A stretch of 15,188 bases of DNA from an uncultured Bacilli bacterium (GCA_944358685.1 CALVRQ010000106.1:1-15188); one strand, 5' to 3'. Counted from the first letter of the stretch, positions 5,965-14,295 are shown. Notes: a model not told the origin generated them from the sequence alone. Translations and numbers: made by a program.

Positions 5965-7184
5965 GAGAACACCTTCTTAAAGAAATTGGTGATTTTTTCT
6001 TTATAACCTGGTTTACGATTATTAATGGCTAATTTGTAGACGTCTAGGACTTTTTCGGCAAAGTATTTAGATGAATGCAATTCTGCACTATTTCTAGCAC
6101 CATTTTGGAGGTTAGTTAACAATTTTTTGTCATCCATTATTTTATTAATAACTTCTTTACATAAGGTTTCATCTTTAAATAAGAAACCGTTTAAATCATC
6201 AACAACTGTATCTCTGAAACTTTCATCGTCAATGCATAGTGCAGGAAGTGATGCGGCCATGGCTTCGATAATAGTTAATCCTTGGGTTTCACTTTGAGAA
6301 GCTGAGATGAAAAATGTTCCAAGTTGATAGTAAATTGGAATGTCATCCCAAGGAACTTTACCAGTGAATATTATATTCTTGTCACACCCTTTTTCTTTAG
6401 ACATTTTTTCATAGGCTTCTTTATCTGGTCCATCACCAATAATTAATAGTTTGAAGTTTGGCCTATTTTTAATCAAGTCCTCAGTTATGTTTATTAAAAA
6501 TGGGATGTTTTTTTCTTCGGCAATTCTTCCGACAAAGACAGCGACAAAATCTTTTCTAGAGATATTATATTGTTTTTTTAATTTGGATATTTTTTTAGGA
6601 TCAATTTTTTCTTTATAAAATCTTTCAACTTCAATTCCAGTTGGAATGATATGAATATTGCGCTCGACATTATATTTCTTTTTAAATAAGTCATAGGCTT
6701 TTTTTGTTGGAACAATAAGTTCATTAATAGTTCTATCACAGTAGAATTTAGTTAAATATTCAAGTAATTTTTTACTAGATTTATCGAAATGCCCTTTAGT
6801 AATATAATGAACATAATCTTCGTACATTGTATGATATGTATGGACAATTGGAATATTATATTGTTTAGCAAATAGTCTGGCAAAGGTGCCGATGGCAAAT
6901 TCAGTTTGCGAATGAATAACATCTAAATTCCAACTTTTGATTTTATTAATTGCTTTAATCGGATAAATACTGGTTAGTCTTGAATCATATATACCGGTTG
7001 GAATTCCCGGTATTCTTAGGACTCTTTCTTTTTCATCATACTCATATTTAGAAGTAGTTAGGTTGGCTGTTACAACGTAAACTTCGTGGCCTTTTTTTTC
7101 TAAGGCATTTTTTAACATTAGTTCACTAGTTACTAAGCCACTAATATATGGAGTGTATGTTTCTGTAAAAATTCCAATACGCAT
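5961..7184 (-). CDS. GT4 glycosyltransferase, probable diacylglycerol glucosyltransferase
   Basis: The 407-aa GT-B enzyme has the family 4 pattern: an N-terminal acceptor domain opening MRIGIFTETYTPYISGLVTS, VFVGRIAEEKN (217-226) at the start of the sugar-nucleotide domain, and the retaining EX7E motif as E299-TQGLTII-E307. The opening and HTYHTMYEDYVHYITKGH (115-132) resemble the monoglucosyl-diacylglycerol synthases of Acholeplasma and Gram-positive bacteria, which place glucose on membrane diacylglycerol. The C-terminal KEKITNFFKKVFS is a likely amphipathic membrane-binding helix. An AAGGAGG site precedes the ATG, and the flippase stop overlaps it by one base (TAATG). Sugar and acceptor specificity cannot be read from the sequence. 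Confidence 0.87.
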   Translation of the reverse strand: MRIGIFTETYTPYISGLVTSELMLKNALEKKGHEVYVVTANLTTSKYEYDEKERVLRIPGIPTGIYDSRLTSIYPIKAINKIKSWNLDVIHSQTEFAIGTFARLFAKQYNIPIVHTYHTMYEDYVHYITKGHFDKSSKKLLEYLTKFYCDRTINELIVPTKKAYDLFKKKYNVERNIHIIPTGIEVERFYKEKIDPKKISKLKKQYNISRKDFVAVFVGRIAEEKNIPFLINITEDLIKNRPNFKLLIIGDGPDKEAYEKMSKEKGCDKNIIFTGKVPWDDIPIYYQLGTFFISASQSETQGLTIIEAMAASLPALCIDDESFRDTVVDDLNGFLFKDETLCKEVINKIMDDKKLLTNLQNGARNSAELHSSKYFAEKVLDVYKLAINNRKPGYKEKITNFFKKVFS

Positions 7185-8182
7185 TATTTAGCCTCCTTAT
7201 TAAAGTTTAAAGTAAGTCCACCAACAATGATTCCAAAATAATATGTGACTAGACGCCAAACAATCATAACGATGGATAGTTCTGGTCCAGTTATGAAGTT
7301 TTTGAAAAAAGCCATGAAGCCAAATTCGAGGCCACCTGTTCCACCTGGTATTGGGACCATTGAACCGATTAACATAACATAAGCTGATGTGATTATGACA
7401 ATTAATGGATTTATATATATACCGAGTCCCATTAGTAAGGTAAAGGGAATTAAATATTGGCCAGCTAAGGCAATAAAATTCAAAGAAATTATTCTAAACA
7501 TGTTAAATTTATCTTTAAACAAAATAATAGCGCTTCGATGAAAGTTATGAATAAATTTTTCTGATTTTTTTAATTTCTCGTCTTTATCTTTGATAATTTT
7601 TATTTTTGATAAAAAAGATATAGATCCGTCGATAATTTTTTTATTCCATTTTTTACTGAAAGCGACTAAGAATAAAACAATAACTACGACTGTATTAATA
7701 ATAAAGCCAATTGTTACTAGTCTTTTTAAAAGTGAATCACTTGGAAAGATGTGAAATATATAATTAGAAATTATAGCAATACCACCTAACATGACTAAGG
7801 CAATTTGATAAGCGATAAAATCTTGAATGACGGCATTAGTGGCTTCGCCTAATGAAAGTCCATCTTTTTTCAATTTATATATTTGCCATGGTTGACCCCC
7901 TGATGCGAATGGAGTTATGGCATGGAAAAATTGGGTGGTTACCATAAGAAGAATTCCCTTTTTTTCAGTATAATCTTTATTTACTTTTGAGGCACAGTAA
8001 TATAAAACTAAGCCTTTTAAAAACCAATAAGCTAAAATTAAAGCAAAAGATATTATTAACCATTTAATATCAAATGATAGTAAATACTTTATTTTTTCAG
8101 CAAAGTTATCTTTTAGAGCAAAATATAAAATTATGGCGGTGATAGTAAATATGATTATAAAATTTCTTTTATTATTTTTCAT
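7184..8182 (-). CDS. Flippase-like integral membrane protein (LPG-synthase TM / UPF0104 family)
   Basis: The 332-aa multi-pass protein has about eight hydrophobic segments (near 7-24, 41-63, 75-92, 117-147, 156-176, 228-258, 260-280 and 300-326). Family motifs are ITPFASGGQPWQIY (89-102), VPIPGGTGGLEFGF (276-289) and WRLVTYYFG (309-317). The family is the membrane half of lysyl-phosphatidylglycerol synthase and AglD-like proteins; the catalytic aminoacyl-transfer half is absent, so lipid transport or flipping is the better guess. The gene overlaps the end of pgk and has no ribosome site of its own, so it probably depends on translational coupling. A TTG codon just before the chosen ATG is an alternative start. 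Pairing with the glycosyltransferase suggests handling of the same glycolipid. Confidence 0.85.
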   Translation of the reverse strand: MKNNKRNFIIIFTITAIILYFALKDNFAEKIKYLLSFDIKWLIISFALILAYWFLKGLVLYYCASKVNKDYTEKKGILLMVTTQFFHAITPFASGGQPWQIYKLKKDGLSLGEATNAVIQDFIAYQIALVMLGGIAIISNYIFHIFPSDSLLKRLVTIGFIINTVVVIVLFLVAFSKKWNKKIIDGSISFLSKIKIIKDKDEKLKKSEKFIHNFHRSAIILFKDKFNMFRIISLNFIALAGQYLIPFTLLMGLGIYINPLIVIITSAYVMLIGSMVPIPGGTGGLEFGFMAFFKNFITGPELSIVMIVWRLVTYYFGIIVGGLTLNFNKEAK

Positions 8183-9356
8183 CAATAATATCTAAAGCTG
8201 GTAAGCTTACTTCTTCTAAGAATTCGAGAGATGCTCCACCGCCGGTTGAAATATGACTTATTTTATCTTGATAATTAAAAGTTACTGCGGCTCTAGCGGT
8301 ATCGCCGCCACCAACTAAGGTGTAAGCTTTAGTATTAGTAATTATATTTAATAACTCTTTTGTACCATTTGAAAATTCTTTAATTTCAAAATAGCCAACT
8401 GGACCATTCCAAAAGATTGTCTTACAATCATCTAAATATTGTTTAAATACTTCGATAGTTTTTGGCCCAATATCTAAGCCGATTTCGTCTTCTTCAATTT
8501 CATTGATAAATCTTTCATGAATTGATGCGTTTTCTTTTATTTCAGACCCTGTAATAATATCAATTGGTAAAATTAACTTGTCTTGGTATTTATCTAATAA
8601 TTCTTTACAGAAAGATATTTTTTCCTTTTCACATATTGAACTACCGATACCAAAACCGGCTGCTTTTAAGAAGGTAAATGCCATGCCACCACCGATTAAG
8701 ATATAATCAGCTTTGGTAATTAGATTACTGATGACACCTATTTTATCACTAACTTTAGAGCCGCCTAAAATGATAGTGTATGGTTTTTTAGGTTTATTTG
8801 TTAGTTTGGTTAAGTTTTTTATTTCTTTTTCAACTAGAAAACCAATACCGTTTGGTAGGTTGCTTGCAATGCCTAAGTTAGAGGCATGTGACCTATGAAT
8901 GGTTCCAAAGGCATCGTTGATAAAAATATCTCCTAAGCTTGCCCAATATTGACCTAGTTGTTTATCATTACTGCTTTCTTTTTTACCATCTAAATCTTCA
9001 AATCTTGTATTTTCAATTAGAATAACATCTCTATTTTTCATGTTTTTGATGGCGTTTTCTAGTTTTTCACCTCTAGTTTGATCTATAAATGTTACTTTTT
9101 TTCTTAAAAGTTTAGATAGTTCTTCGGCAACTGGCTTTAAAGTATTTTTTTGTTTATCTTCTTCAGTTTTTATTCGTCCTAGATGCGATAGTAATATAAC
9201 TTTAGCATTCATTTTTCTAGCATATCTAATGGTTTTTAGACTGGCTTTTATTCTAGTTATATCTTTGATAATTCCGTTTTCGATTGGAACGTTTAAATCG
9301 CATCTAATGATGACTTTTTTCCCGTTTAGTTCATAATCTTTGATTGTTTTTTTCAT
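8172..9356 (-). CDS. pgk: Phosphoglycerate kinase
   Basis: This enzyme makes ATP by transferring phosphate from 1,3-bisphosphoglycerate to ADP. The 394-aa protein carries RCDLNVPI near residue 18, SHLGR, the NDAFGTIHRSHAS substrate loop, GGSKVSDKIGV, GGGMAFTF, WNGPVGYFE, GGGDTA and STGGGASLEFLE at the nucleotide site. I placed the start at the ATG at 9356 because an ideal AAGGAGG lies seven bases upstream and the protein then begins MKKTIKDYELNGKKVIIRCD as in the family. An in-frame ATG ten codons earlier lies inside the prepilin gene and is less likely. It follows that prepilin by 10 bp and overlaps the flippase gene. Confidence 0.96.
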   Translation of the reverse strand: MKKTIKDYELNGKKVIIRCDLNVPIENGIIKDITRIKASLKTIRYARKMNAKVILLSHLGRIKTEEDKQKNTLKPVAEELSKLLRKKVTFIDQTRGEKLENAIKNMKNRDVILIENTRFEDLDGKKESSNDKQLGQYWASLGDIFINDAFGTIHRSHASNLGIASNLPNGIGFLVEKEIKNLTKLTNKPKKPYTIILGGSKVSDKIGVISNLITKADYILIGGGMAFTFLKAAGFGIGSSICEKEKISFCKELLDKYQDKLILPIDIITGSEIKENASIHERFINEIEEDEIGLDIGPKTIEVFKQYLDDCKTIFWNGPVGYFEIKEFSNGTKELLNIITNTKAYTLVGGGDTARAAVTFNYQDKISHISTGGGASLEFLEEVSLPALDIIDEK

Positions 9357-9366
9357 GTTTTCCTCC

Positions 9367-9735
9367 TTAACTTGCATTATATTCATATACTAGTGTACCA
9401 TTTTGATTGGTAATGGTAACTGAGCCAGCTTCTTCACTTATGGTTTTATCTGTTTTGGGATTTTTAAGTGAACTTTGAATATAGCCTCCATTTATTAACG
9501 TTTCTATGGTGATAGTTTCAGTAGTACCGTTTGTCTTTTTTAAGGTTTCGTATTTATCCGCATGGGTTTCAATGTATATTTCAGTCGCAGTTTGAATATT
9601 GGCAATATACTGTTTATAGTTATTTTCTTGTGTGGTTTTATTAGTGGAAATGATACTTGGAACAGATACCAAAACAATGACTCCTAAGAGGGCCAAAATA
9701 GCTAAAAGTTCAATTAGTGTAAACCCTTTTTTCAT
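9367..9735 (-). CDS. Type IV prepilin-like protein heading the pgk operon
   Basis: The 122-aa product begins MKKG|FTLIE with Glu at mature position 5 and a hydrophobic helix (LLAILALLGVIVLVSVPSII). The rest is Thr/Asn-rich with no cysteine, unlike the two prepilins at 3465-4342, and ends TLVYEYNAS. The ATG at 9735 is chosen because AGGTGA lies five bases upstream and the leader then has the usual short basic form; a GTG three codons earlier is also in frame. It has its own promoter and is only 10 bp from pgk, so the two must be co-transcribed. No pilus machinery is nearby. Confidence 0.85.
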   Translation of the reverse strand: MKKGFTLIELLAILALLGVIVLVSVPSIISTNKTTQENNYKQYIANIQTATEIYIETHADKYETLKKTNGTTETITIETLINGGYIQSSLKNPKTDKTISEEAGSVTITNQNGTLVYEYNAS

Positions 9736-9752
9736 TCTTATCACCTATTTTT

Positions 9753-9781
9753 ATTTTATACCATTTTTTTAATATTAACAA
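9753..9781 (-). promoter_or_regulatory. Predicted promoter of the prepilin-pgk-flippase-GT-tpiA operon
   Basis: On the minus strand there is TTGTTA (9781-9776), a 17-bp spacer and TAAAAT (9758-9753), about 20 bases before the prepilin start. It is the only well-formed promoter I see ahead of the five genes, whose junctions leave no room for another, though internal promoters within coding sequence cannot be excluded. Confidence 0.55.
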
Positions 9782-9823
9782 GATTATCGTAAATTTTATA
9801 ACTTTTGTTTTACATTTAGAAAA

Positions 9824-9848
9824 AACTCATTTCTTTTGAAAATGAGTT
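9824..9848 (-). terminator. Rho-independent terminator of the PASTA gene
   Basis: AACTCATTT (9824-9832) and AAATGAGTT (9840-9848) pair perfectly over 9 bp with a 7-base loop, followed on the minus strand by a T-rich tract. Two bases of the stop codon are in the stem. It separates the PASTA gene from the downstream operon promoter. Confidence 0.85.
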
Positions 9849-10668
9849 AATTTTGAGTGTCTTGTTGGTTAGTGGTTTGATCATCAGTTTGGGTGTTATT
9901 ACTATTTCCTTCTTGATTATTTTCATCAGGATTTGGGAGTTTTAATTCTTCTTTTTTAGATACAGTGATTATAACAATTTCGGTGTTTTCAATCTTTTTA
10001 TTTGCTTTTACTGATTGGTCTAAAACAATGTTATTTTCTTCATCTGATGTTTCGTATTTGATTTCATATTTAATATTATTTTCATTTAATAAGGTTGTAG
10101 CTTCATCTAGTGATAATCCTTCAACATCTGGCACAGTTACTTTGGTATCTAATACACCAACAGTTAGTTTGATTACGGTGTTTTCCATTACTTTGGAGCC
10201 AGATTTTTTATTTTGTTTGATGACAATACCTACTTTATCTTCATCAGTGACTGTTTCTTCGACCATTTGAGCTTGAAGTTTTGAATCTTTTAATGTTCTT
10301 TCTGCGTTTTCATAAGTATAGCCAGTGACATCCGGTACTTCGATATTACTATTTTGATAGATATAATAACCTAGAAAAGCGGCTACACCTAAAGCACAAA
10401 TACTTAATAATATAAAGAAAAACATCATAAATGATTGAAAAAAACTCATTTTACCTTTTTGTTTTTCATTATTATTTCTATATTTTGTTTTAGTTTTACT
10501 ATGGTGTTTATTTTTTGTTTTTGTTTTAGTTTTGACTTTTTTGTCTTTATTTTTTTTATTACTTGGTTCATTATAATTTTTAGGATCTTCATCTAAGGGA
10601 AAACCACATTTTTTACAAAATAAAGAATCATCATCATTTTCCATTCCACATTTTGGACAGTATATCAT
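9847..10668 (-). CDS. Zinc-ribbon membrane protein with two extracellular PASTA domains
   Basis: The 273-aa protein has, in order: a four-cysteine zinc ribbon (C4, C7, C18, C21 in CPKCG...CKKCG); a Lys/Thr-rich linker (about 37-73); one membrane helix (about 77-103); PASTA 1 (109-172, opening VPDVTGYTYENAERTL); PASTA 2 (178-238, opening VPDVEGLSLDEATTLL); and an Asn/Gln/Thr-rich tail. PASTA domains sense peptidoglycan fragments or wall precursors in Ser/Thr kinases and penicillin-binding proteins. Here the kinase is replaced by a zinc ribbon, so the protein may relay wall state by binding a partner or scaffold division or wall enzymes (inference). The start has a GAGAGGTGA site. It is divergent from the HD-domain gene and transcribed alone. 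Confidence 0.87.
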   Translation of the reverse strand: MIYCPKCGMENDDDSLFCKKCGFPLDEDPKNYNEPSNKKNKDKKVKTKTKTKNKHHSKTKTKYRNNNEKQKGKMSFFQSFMMFFFILLSICALGVAAFLGYYIYQNSNIEVPDVTGYTYENAERTLKDSKLQAQMVEETVTDEDKVGIVIKQNKKSGSKVMENTVIKLTVGVLDTKVTVPDVEGLSLDEATTLLNENNIKYEIKYETSDEENNIVLDQSVKANKKIENTEIVIITVSKKEELKLPNPDENNQEGNSNNTQTDDQTTNQQDTQN

Positions 10669-10691
10669 GGATAATCACCTCTCTTAGTAAT

Positions 10692-10749
10692 ATTATAACC
10701 TTTTTATATTTTTTTACAAATTTGAGTAAAAATACGAATATGATATAAT
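10692..10749. promoter_or_regulatory. Divergent promoters for the PASTA and HD-domain genes
   Basis: For the minus-strand PASTA gene: TTGTAA (10719-10714), 16 bp, TATAAT (10697-10692). For the plus-strand HD gene: TTGAGT (10722-10727), 16 bp, TATAAT (10744-10749). The two -35 boxes almost touch back to back, so one regulator bound there could affect both. Confidence 0.6.
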
Positions 10750-10773
10750 ATACGCTAAAAAGGGAGATGTGTT

Positions 10774-11547
10774 ATGGGTATTAAAGAAAATGAAAAGAAG
10801 GTTAATGAAATTTTGGATTACTATGATTTATCATATATTCAGAAAAAGGAATTTTGGAAGATTATTAAGCATATTTTTAAACATGATGAATTTCAAAAAA
10901 GAATGAGTATGGATTTTAGACATCATGGAGAGATTACTTTGGGTGAGCATATTTTATCAGATGCGGTTTATACATATAAGCTTACGGAAAAGCCAAAGTT
11001 TAAAGAGGCATTTTTTAATAGAAAAACAGCTGTTATAATTGCGATGTTTCATGATTTATATACTTTGAATTGGCAAAATAATGTGGAAAATTTTCAAGAA
11101 TATGATTACAATGGTCATGCGTTTAGACATCCAATTGAAGCGATTATTAATGCAGTTAGTTGGTACCCAGAATATTTTAAAGGTGATGAGACATTTAAAA
11201 TAATTGATGGGGTTATTCATCATATGTTTCCTGTTCCAGTAAAAAGATTTGATGGTAGTCCTATGGAGCTAAAAAACGAAGATGCTTTAGATGAGATACC
11301 GGATAGGATTAAAAATTTAATTGTGTTTTCTAGCAACCGTGGATTAAAGTATAAAGACTTTTCTATTTGCCGGCCTTATTTTCTAGAAGGAATAGTTATG
11401 AGTAAGGCGGATAAAATTGTATCATTTGGTAATTATATGGATGATATTAAAAGAAATGGGACTGGAAGTCTAACAGCTTTATTTACAGGAACTAATAAAA
11501 ACTTAGAAAATTATGAAGAAACTGAGAAATTTAGAAAAAGAAGATAA
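10774..11547 (+). CDS. HD-domain protein of unknown substrate
   Basis: The 257-aa soluble protein carries a metal-dependent HD phosphohydrolase core: candidate metal ligands are H51 or H59 (DFRHHGEITLGEH), H93-D94 in AMFHDLY, and the later histidines in GHAFRHP (115, 119) and IHHMF (149, 150), then D213 in SKADKIVSF. The family hydrolyses phosphate esters of nucleotides or second messengers, but nothing here identifies the substrate. There is no GYP signature or RelA/SpoT-type synthetase domain. A GGGAG site lies eight bases from the ATG. The gene stands alone on the plus strand between the divergent PASTA gene and the convergent gap gene. The C-terminal KFRKRR is encoded inside a terminator stem. 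Confidence 0.8.
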   Translation: MGIKENEKKVNEILDYYDLSYIQKKEFWKIIKHIFKHDEFQKRMSMDFRHHGEITLGEHILSDAVYTYKLTEKPKFKEAFFNRKTAVIIAMFHDLYTLNWQNNVENFQEYDYNGHAFRHPIEAIINAVSWYPEYFKGDETFKIIDGVIHHMFPVPVKRFDGSPMELKNEDALDEIPDRIKNLIVFSSNRGLKYKDFSICRPYFLEGIVMSKADKIVSFGNYMDDIKRNGTGSLTALFTGTNKNLENYEETEKFRKRR

Positions 11548-11565
11548 TTTTTTATATCTTCTTTT
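11536..11565. terminator. Bidirectional terminator between the HD gene and gap
   Basis: AAAAGAAGATA (11536-11546) and TATCTTCTTTT (11555-11565) form a perfect 11-bp stem with an 8-base loop. The HD stop codon (11545-11547) and the edge of the gap stop (11566-11564) both fall in or at the stem. Low GC and short T tracts make it moderate rather than strong. Confidence 0.7.
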
Positions 11566-12565
11566 ATTTACACAAGTATTTAGCTGTTCTAACCATTTGA
11601 GCTGAATAACTCATTTCGTTGTCATACCAAGCAACGACTTTAACTAAATCACCATTTTCTGTTTCTAAAACGTCAGTTAAAAGGCCATCGACTATGGCAC
11701 CATGAGTTTCACCAATAACATCACTTGAAACAATTGGGTCTTCTGTATAGGCAATAGTTTCATTTTGATTTTGTTTGAAAATTTCATTTATTTCTTCTTT
11801 AGTTACTTTTTTATTTAATTCTAAGGTTAAGTCAACGACAGAGCCAGTTGTTACAGGAACTCTAATGGCATTTCCATCAAGTTTACCATTTAAAGAAGGA
11901 ATAACTAAACCTAAGGCACTAGCGGCACCGGTTGAGGTTGGGATAATATTGGCAGCGGATGCTCTACCTCTTCTTGATTTAGCTCCTTTTTTATGTGGAA
12001 CATCTAATACTGTTTGATCATTGGTATAAGCATGAACTGTTGTCATATATCCTTTTTTTATACCAAAGGCATTATTTAAAATGTTGGCTACTGGTGCTAG
12101 ACAGTTAGTGGTACATGATGCGGCACTGATAATTTGTTCAGTTCCATCTAAGGTGTTTTCATTTACACCGTAAACAATTGTTTTTAAATCACCTTTGGCT
12201 GGTGCGGATATTATTACTTTTTTAGCTCCAGCATTTATATGAGCGATGGCTTTTTCTTTACTTGTAAATTTTCCAGTGCATTCAAATACCGCATCAATGT
12301 TTAATTCTTTCCAAGGTAAATTGTTTGGATCTATTTCTTTATATATTTTTATTTTACGGCCTTTAACGATGATACCATCTTCATCATAGGTTATTTCATT
12401 TGGTAAATATCTTCTATGAGATGTGTCGTATTTAAGTAGGTATGCGAGTTGTTCTGGGTCAGTTAGGTCATTAATTGCGACAACTTCCATGTCTTTGTCT
12501 TCTTCCATTATTCTAAATACTAAGCGGCCAATACGGCCAAATCCATTGATTGCTACTTTAATCAT
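11564..12565 (-). CDS. gap: Glyceraldehyde-3-phosphate dehydrogenase
   Basis: This enzyme oxidises glyceraldehyde 3-phosphate to 1,3-bisphosphoglycerate with NAD+, feeding phosphoglycerate kinase. The 333-aa protein has INGFGRIGR (6-14) at the dinucleotide site, D33 favouring NAD over NADP, catalytic Cys151 in SAASCTTNCLAP, His178 in TVHAYTNDQ, the RRGRASAANIIPTSTGAA loop, and WYDNEMSYSAQMVRT near the end. Length is normal and all residues expected for the glycolytic enzyme are present. An AAAGGA site lies nine bases from the ATG. It lies 17 bp after the uridine-kinase-like gene, so the two are probably one transcript, and it is separated from pgk and tpiA by the HD and PASTA genes. Confidence 0.97.
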   Translation of the reverse strand: MIKVAINGFGRIGRLVFRIMEEDKDMEVVAINDLTDPEQLAYLLKYDTSHRRYLPNEITYDEDGIIVKGRKIKIYKEIDPNNLPWKELNIDAVFECTGKFTSKEKAIAHINAGAKKVIISAPAKGDLKTIVYGVNENTLDGTEQIISAASCTTNCLAPVANILNNAFGIKKGYMTTVHAYTNDQTVLDVPHKKGAKSRRGRASAANIIPTSTGAASALGLVIPSLNGKLDGNAIRVPVTTGSVVDLTLELNKKVTKEEINEIFKQNQNETIAYTEDPIVSSDVIGETHGAIVDGLLTDVLETENGDLVKVVAWYDNEMSYSAQMVRTAKYLCK

Positions 12566-12582
12566 TTTATCAAATCCTTTCT

Positions 12583-14244
12583 TTATTCTTCAAAAACACT
12601 ACCACCAATGAATTCTCTTAAAATTGAGTCTTTAGGTACTACTTCACTGGTGATTGGTAGGAAGTTTCTTAATAAGTTTATTAGTCTCATAGCTTCTGGG
12701 TACTGCGGGCTATTACTATCTATACCATATAATAATGGTTCTGCATATATTCTAAGGACACTTAATTCATATCCTAATGAAGAGTTTATCATAGCGTCGG
12801 CATCATCTTGATAAGGATAAATACTTAGTCTTGCTTCTTTATCAACATTAGGCCACATGTTTAGAGTTGTTTCGGCGTCGGTGCCTCTAAATTGATTATC
12901 TCTAACTATTCTTCTAATTTTTCTAACATCAGTTGTGTGAACTCTATTATGATTATCTAATTTTAAATGAATTAGCGGACTCATGAATATTTTGAATTTA
13001 TTTTCTCTTGGAATGTTTTGGGTTAATTTTTCATTTAAGGTATGAATGCCTTCAATGATTAATATCTCGCCTTCTTCTAGTTTTAGATAATTGTCTTTAA
13101 ATTCTTTTTTCCCGGTTATAAAATCAAATGTTGGCATTAAAACTTTATGCCCTGATAGTAATTTAGTTAGATGGTTACCAAAAAGTGTGGTATCTATTGA
13201 TTCGATGCTGGAAAAGTCTAATTGACCGTTTTCATCTCTTGGAGCGTTTATTCTATCTACGAAGTAATCATCTAAGGATATTTTATGACAGTTAATGCCT
13301 TTTACTTTTAAATATAATGATAGTTTTTTAGCTGTAGTGGTTTTTCCACTAGAAGATGGGCCAGCTAATAATATTATTTTTATGGTATCTTTCTTTTTAT
13401 ATATTTCTTCGGCTAAAAGAGATAATTGATCTTCATAATGAGCTTCAAATAGTCTTAAAGTTTCAGTGTATTTTCCTTTTGTACATATTGCGTTTAGGTC
13501 TGGTGCAGTACTAATATTTATGGTTCTCCCCCACTTTTGAAAACTTTTATAAGTGTCAAAGGTTAATTTATGGTGGATATATTTATCAACTTTGTTTGGA
13601 TTTTGAACACTTGGGTAAGTTAAGATGAAACTATTTTCTTTTAAGTATATCATACCAAATTTATCTAATAAACCGGTATTGTAAACTAATGGGCCATAAA
13701 AGTAGTCATATATACCATCTAATGAATATAAAGTTACTGTACGATTAGTCATATATTTGAAACTATCTACTTTATCCATTTGATGATGTTTTTTAAAGTA
13801 GTTTATAGCATCAAATCTTTCGACAATCATTTCTTTGAAGGTGAATTTTTGATCTACCATCTTTCGCATTTCTTTTTCAATTTTTTCGGCAGTTACTTTG
13901 GTTATTTTTTGACCTATTATTTCACAGTATATACCGTTTTCTAAAGAATAGTTAATTAGAATATCAGTTTCATCACCTAATACTTTTTTTGTAGCAACAG
14001 TGACAAGAAATTCTAAACTTCTAGAATATATACGATTTCCTATTTGACTAGATAAATCATAAAATTCAACTTTTTCATTGTTTGTTACTTTAGTATTTAA
14101 ACCAACTAGAAAAGCACCTAATCTAGCACCAACGATTGGATATTTAAAATCTGATTTTACTTTTTTTGATACTTCATATAATGTGGTATCTTCAGGGATT
14201 TCTTCTAAGTATGTATTTTTATATTTTAGTTTAAGATTTCTCAT
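12583..14244 (-). CDS. TGS-domain uridine-kinase-like P-loop kinase
   Basis: The 553-aa protein joins an N-terminal TGS domain (about 1-64) and a ThrRS second-domain-like region (about 65-230) to a PRK/uridine kinase domain from about 285. Walker A is AGPSSSGKTTT (294-304), followed by DDYFVDR (325-331) and GIHTLNEKL (399-407), as in uridine and phosphoribulose kinases. It would phosphorylate a nucleoside or similar small molecule; substrate is not proven. The HxxxH zinc site of real ThrRS editing domains is replaced by RIYSRSLEFL (71-80), so editing is unlikely and the region may bind RNA or a regulator. A clear AAGGAGG site supports the start. The gene precedes gap by 17 bp. The architecture is known in Firmicutes and Bacteroidetes, so it is not a local fusion. 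Confidence 0.87.
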   Translation of the reverse strand: MRNLKLKYKNTYLEEIPEDTTLYEVSKKVKSDFKYPIVGARLGAFLVGLNTKVTNNEKVEFYDLSSQIGNRIYSRSLEFLVTVATKKVLGDETDILINYSLENGIYCEIIGQKITKVTAEKIEKEMRKMVDQKFTFKEMIVERFDAINYFKKHHQMDKVDSFKYMTNRTVTLYSLDGIYDYFYGPLVYNTGLLDKFGMIYLKENSFILTYPSVQNPNKVDKYIHHKLTFDTYKSFQKWGRTINISTAPDLNAICTKGKYTETLRLFEAHYEDQLSLLAEEIYKKKDTIKIILLAGPSSSGKTTTAKKLSLYLKVKGINCHKISLDDYFVDRINAPRDENGQLDFSSIESIDTTLFGNHLTKLLSGHKVLMPTFDFITGKKEFKDNYLKLEEGEILIIEGIHTLNEKLTQNIPRENKFKIFMSPLIHLKLDNHNRVHTTDVRKIRRIVRDNQFRGTDAETTLNMWPNVDKEARLSIYPYQDDADAMINSSLGYELSVLRIYAEPLLYGIDSNSPQYPEAMRLINLLRNFLPITSEVVPKDSILREFIGGSVFEE

Positions 14245-14295
14245 TGATGAGCCTCCTTTATTTTCTATATTTTAGCTTAACACAAATATATTATT

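Noticed and set aside
9357..9386. An upstream ATG extending pgk by ten codons
   Set aside because: The extension overlaps the prepilin gene, lacks a ribosome site and is not typical of the family; the inner ATG has an ideal AAGGAGG.
13819..13826. A second TTCGACAA (0A-box complement)
   Set aside because: It lies inside the kinase coding sequence, explained by codons for Val-Glu-Arg-Phe-Asp, and one chance match per window is expected.
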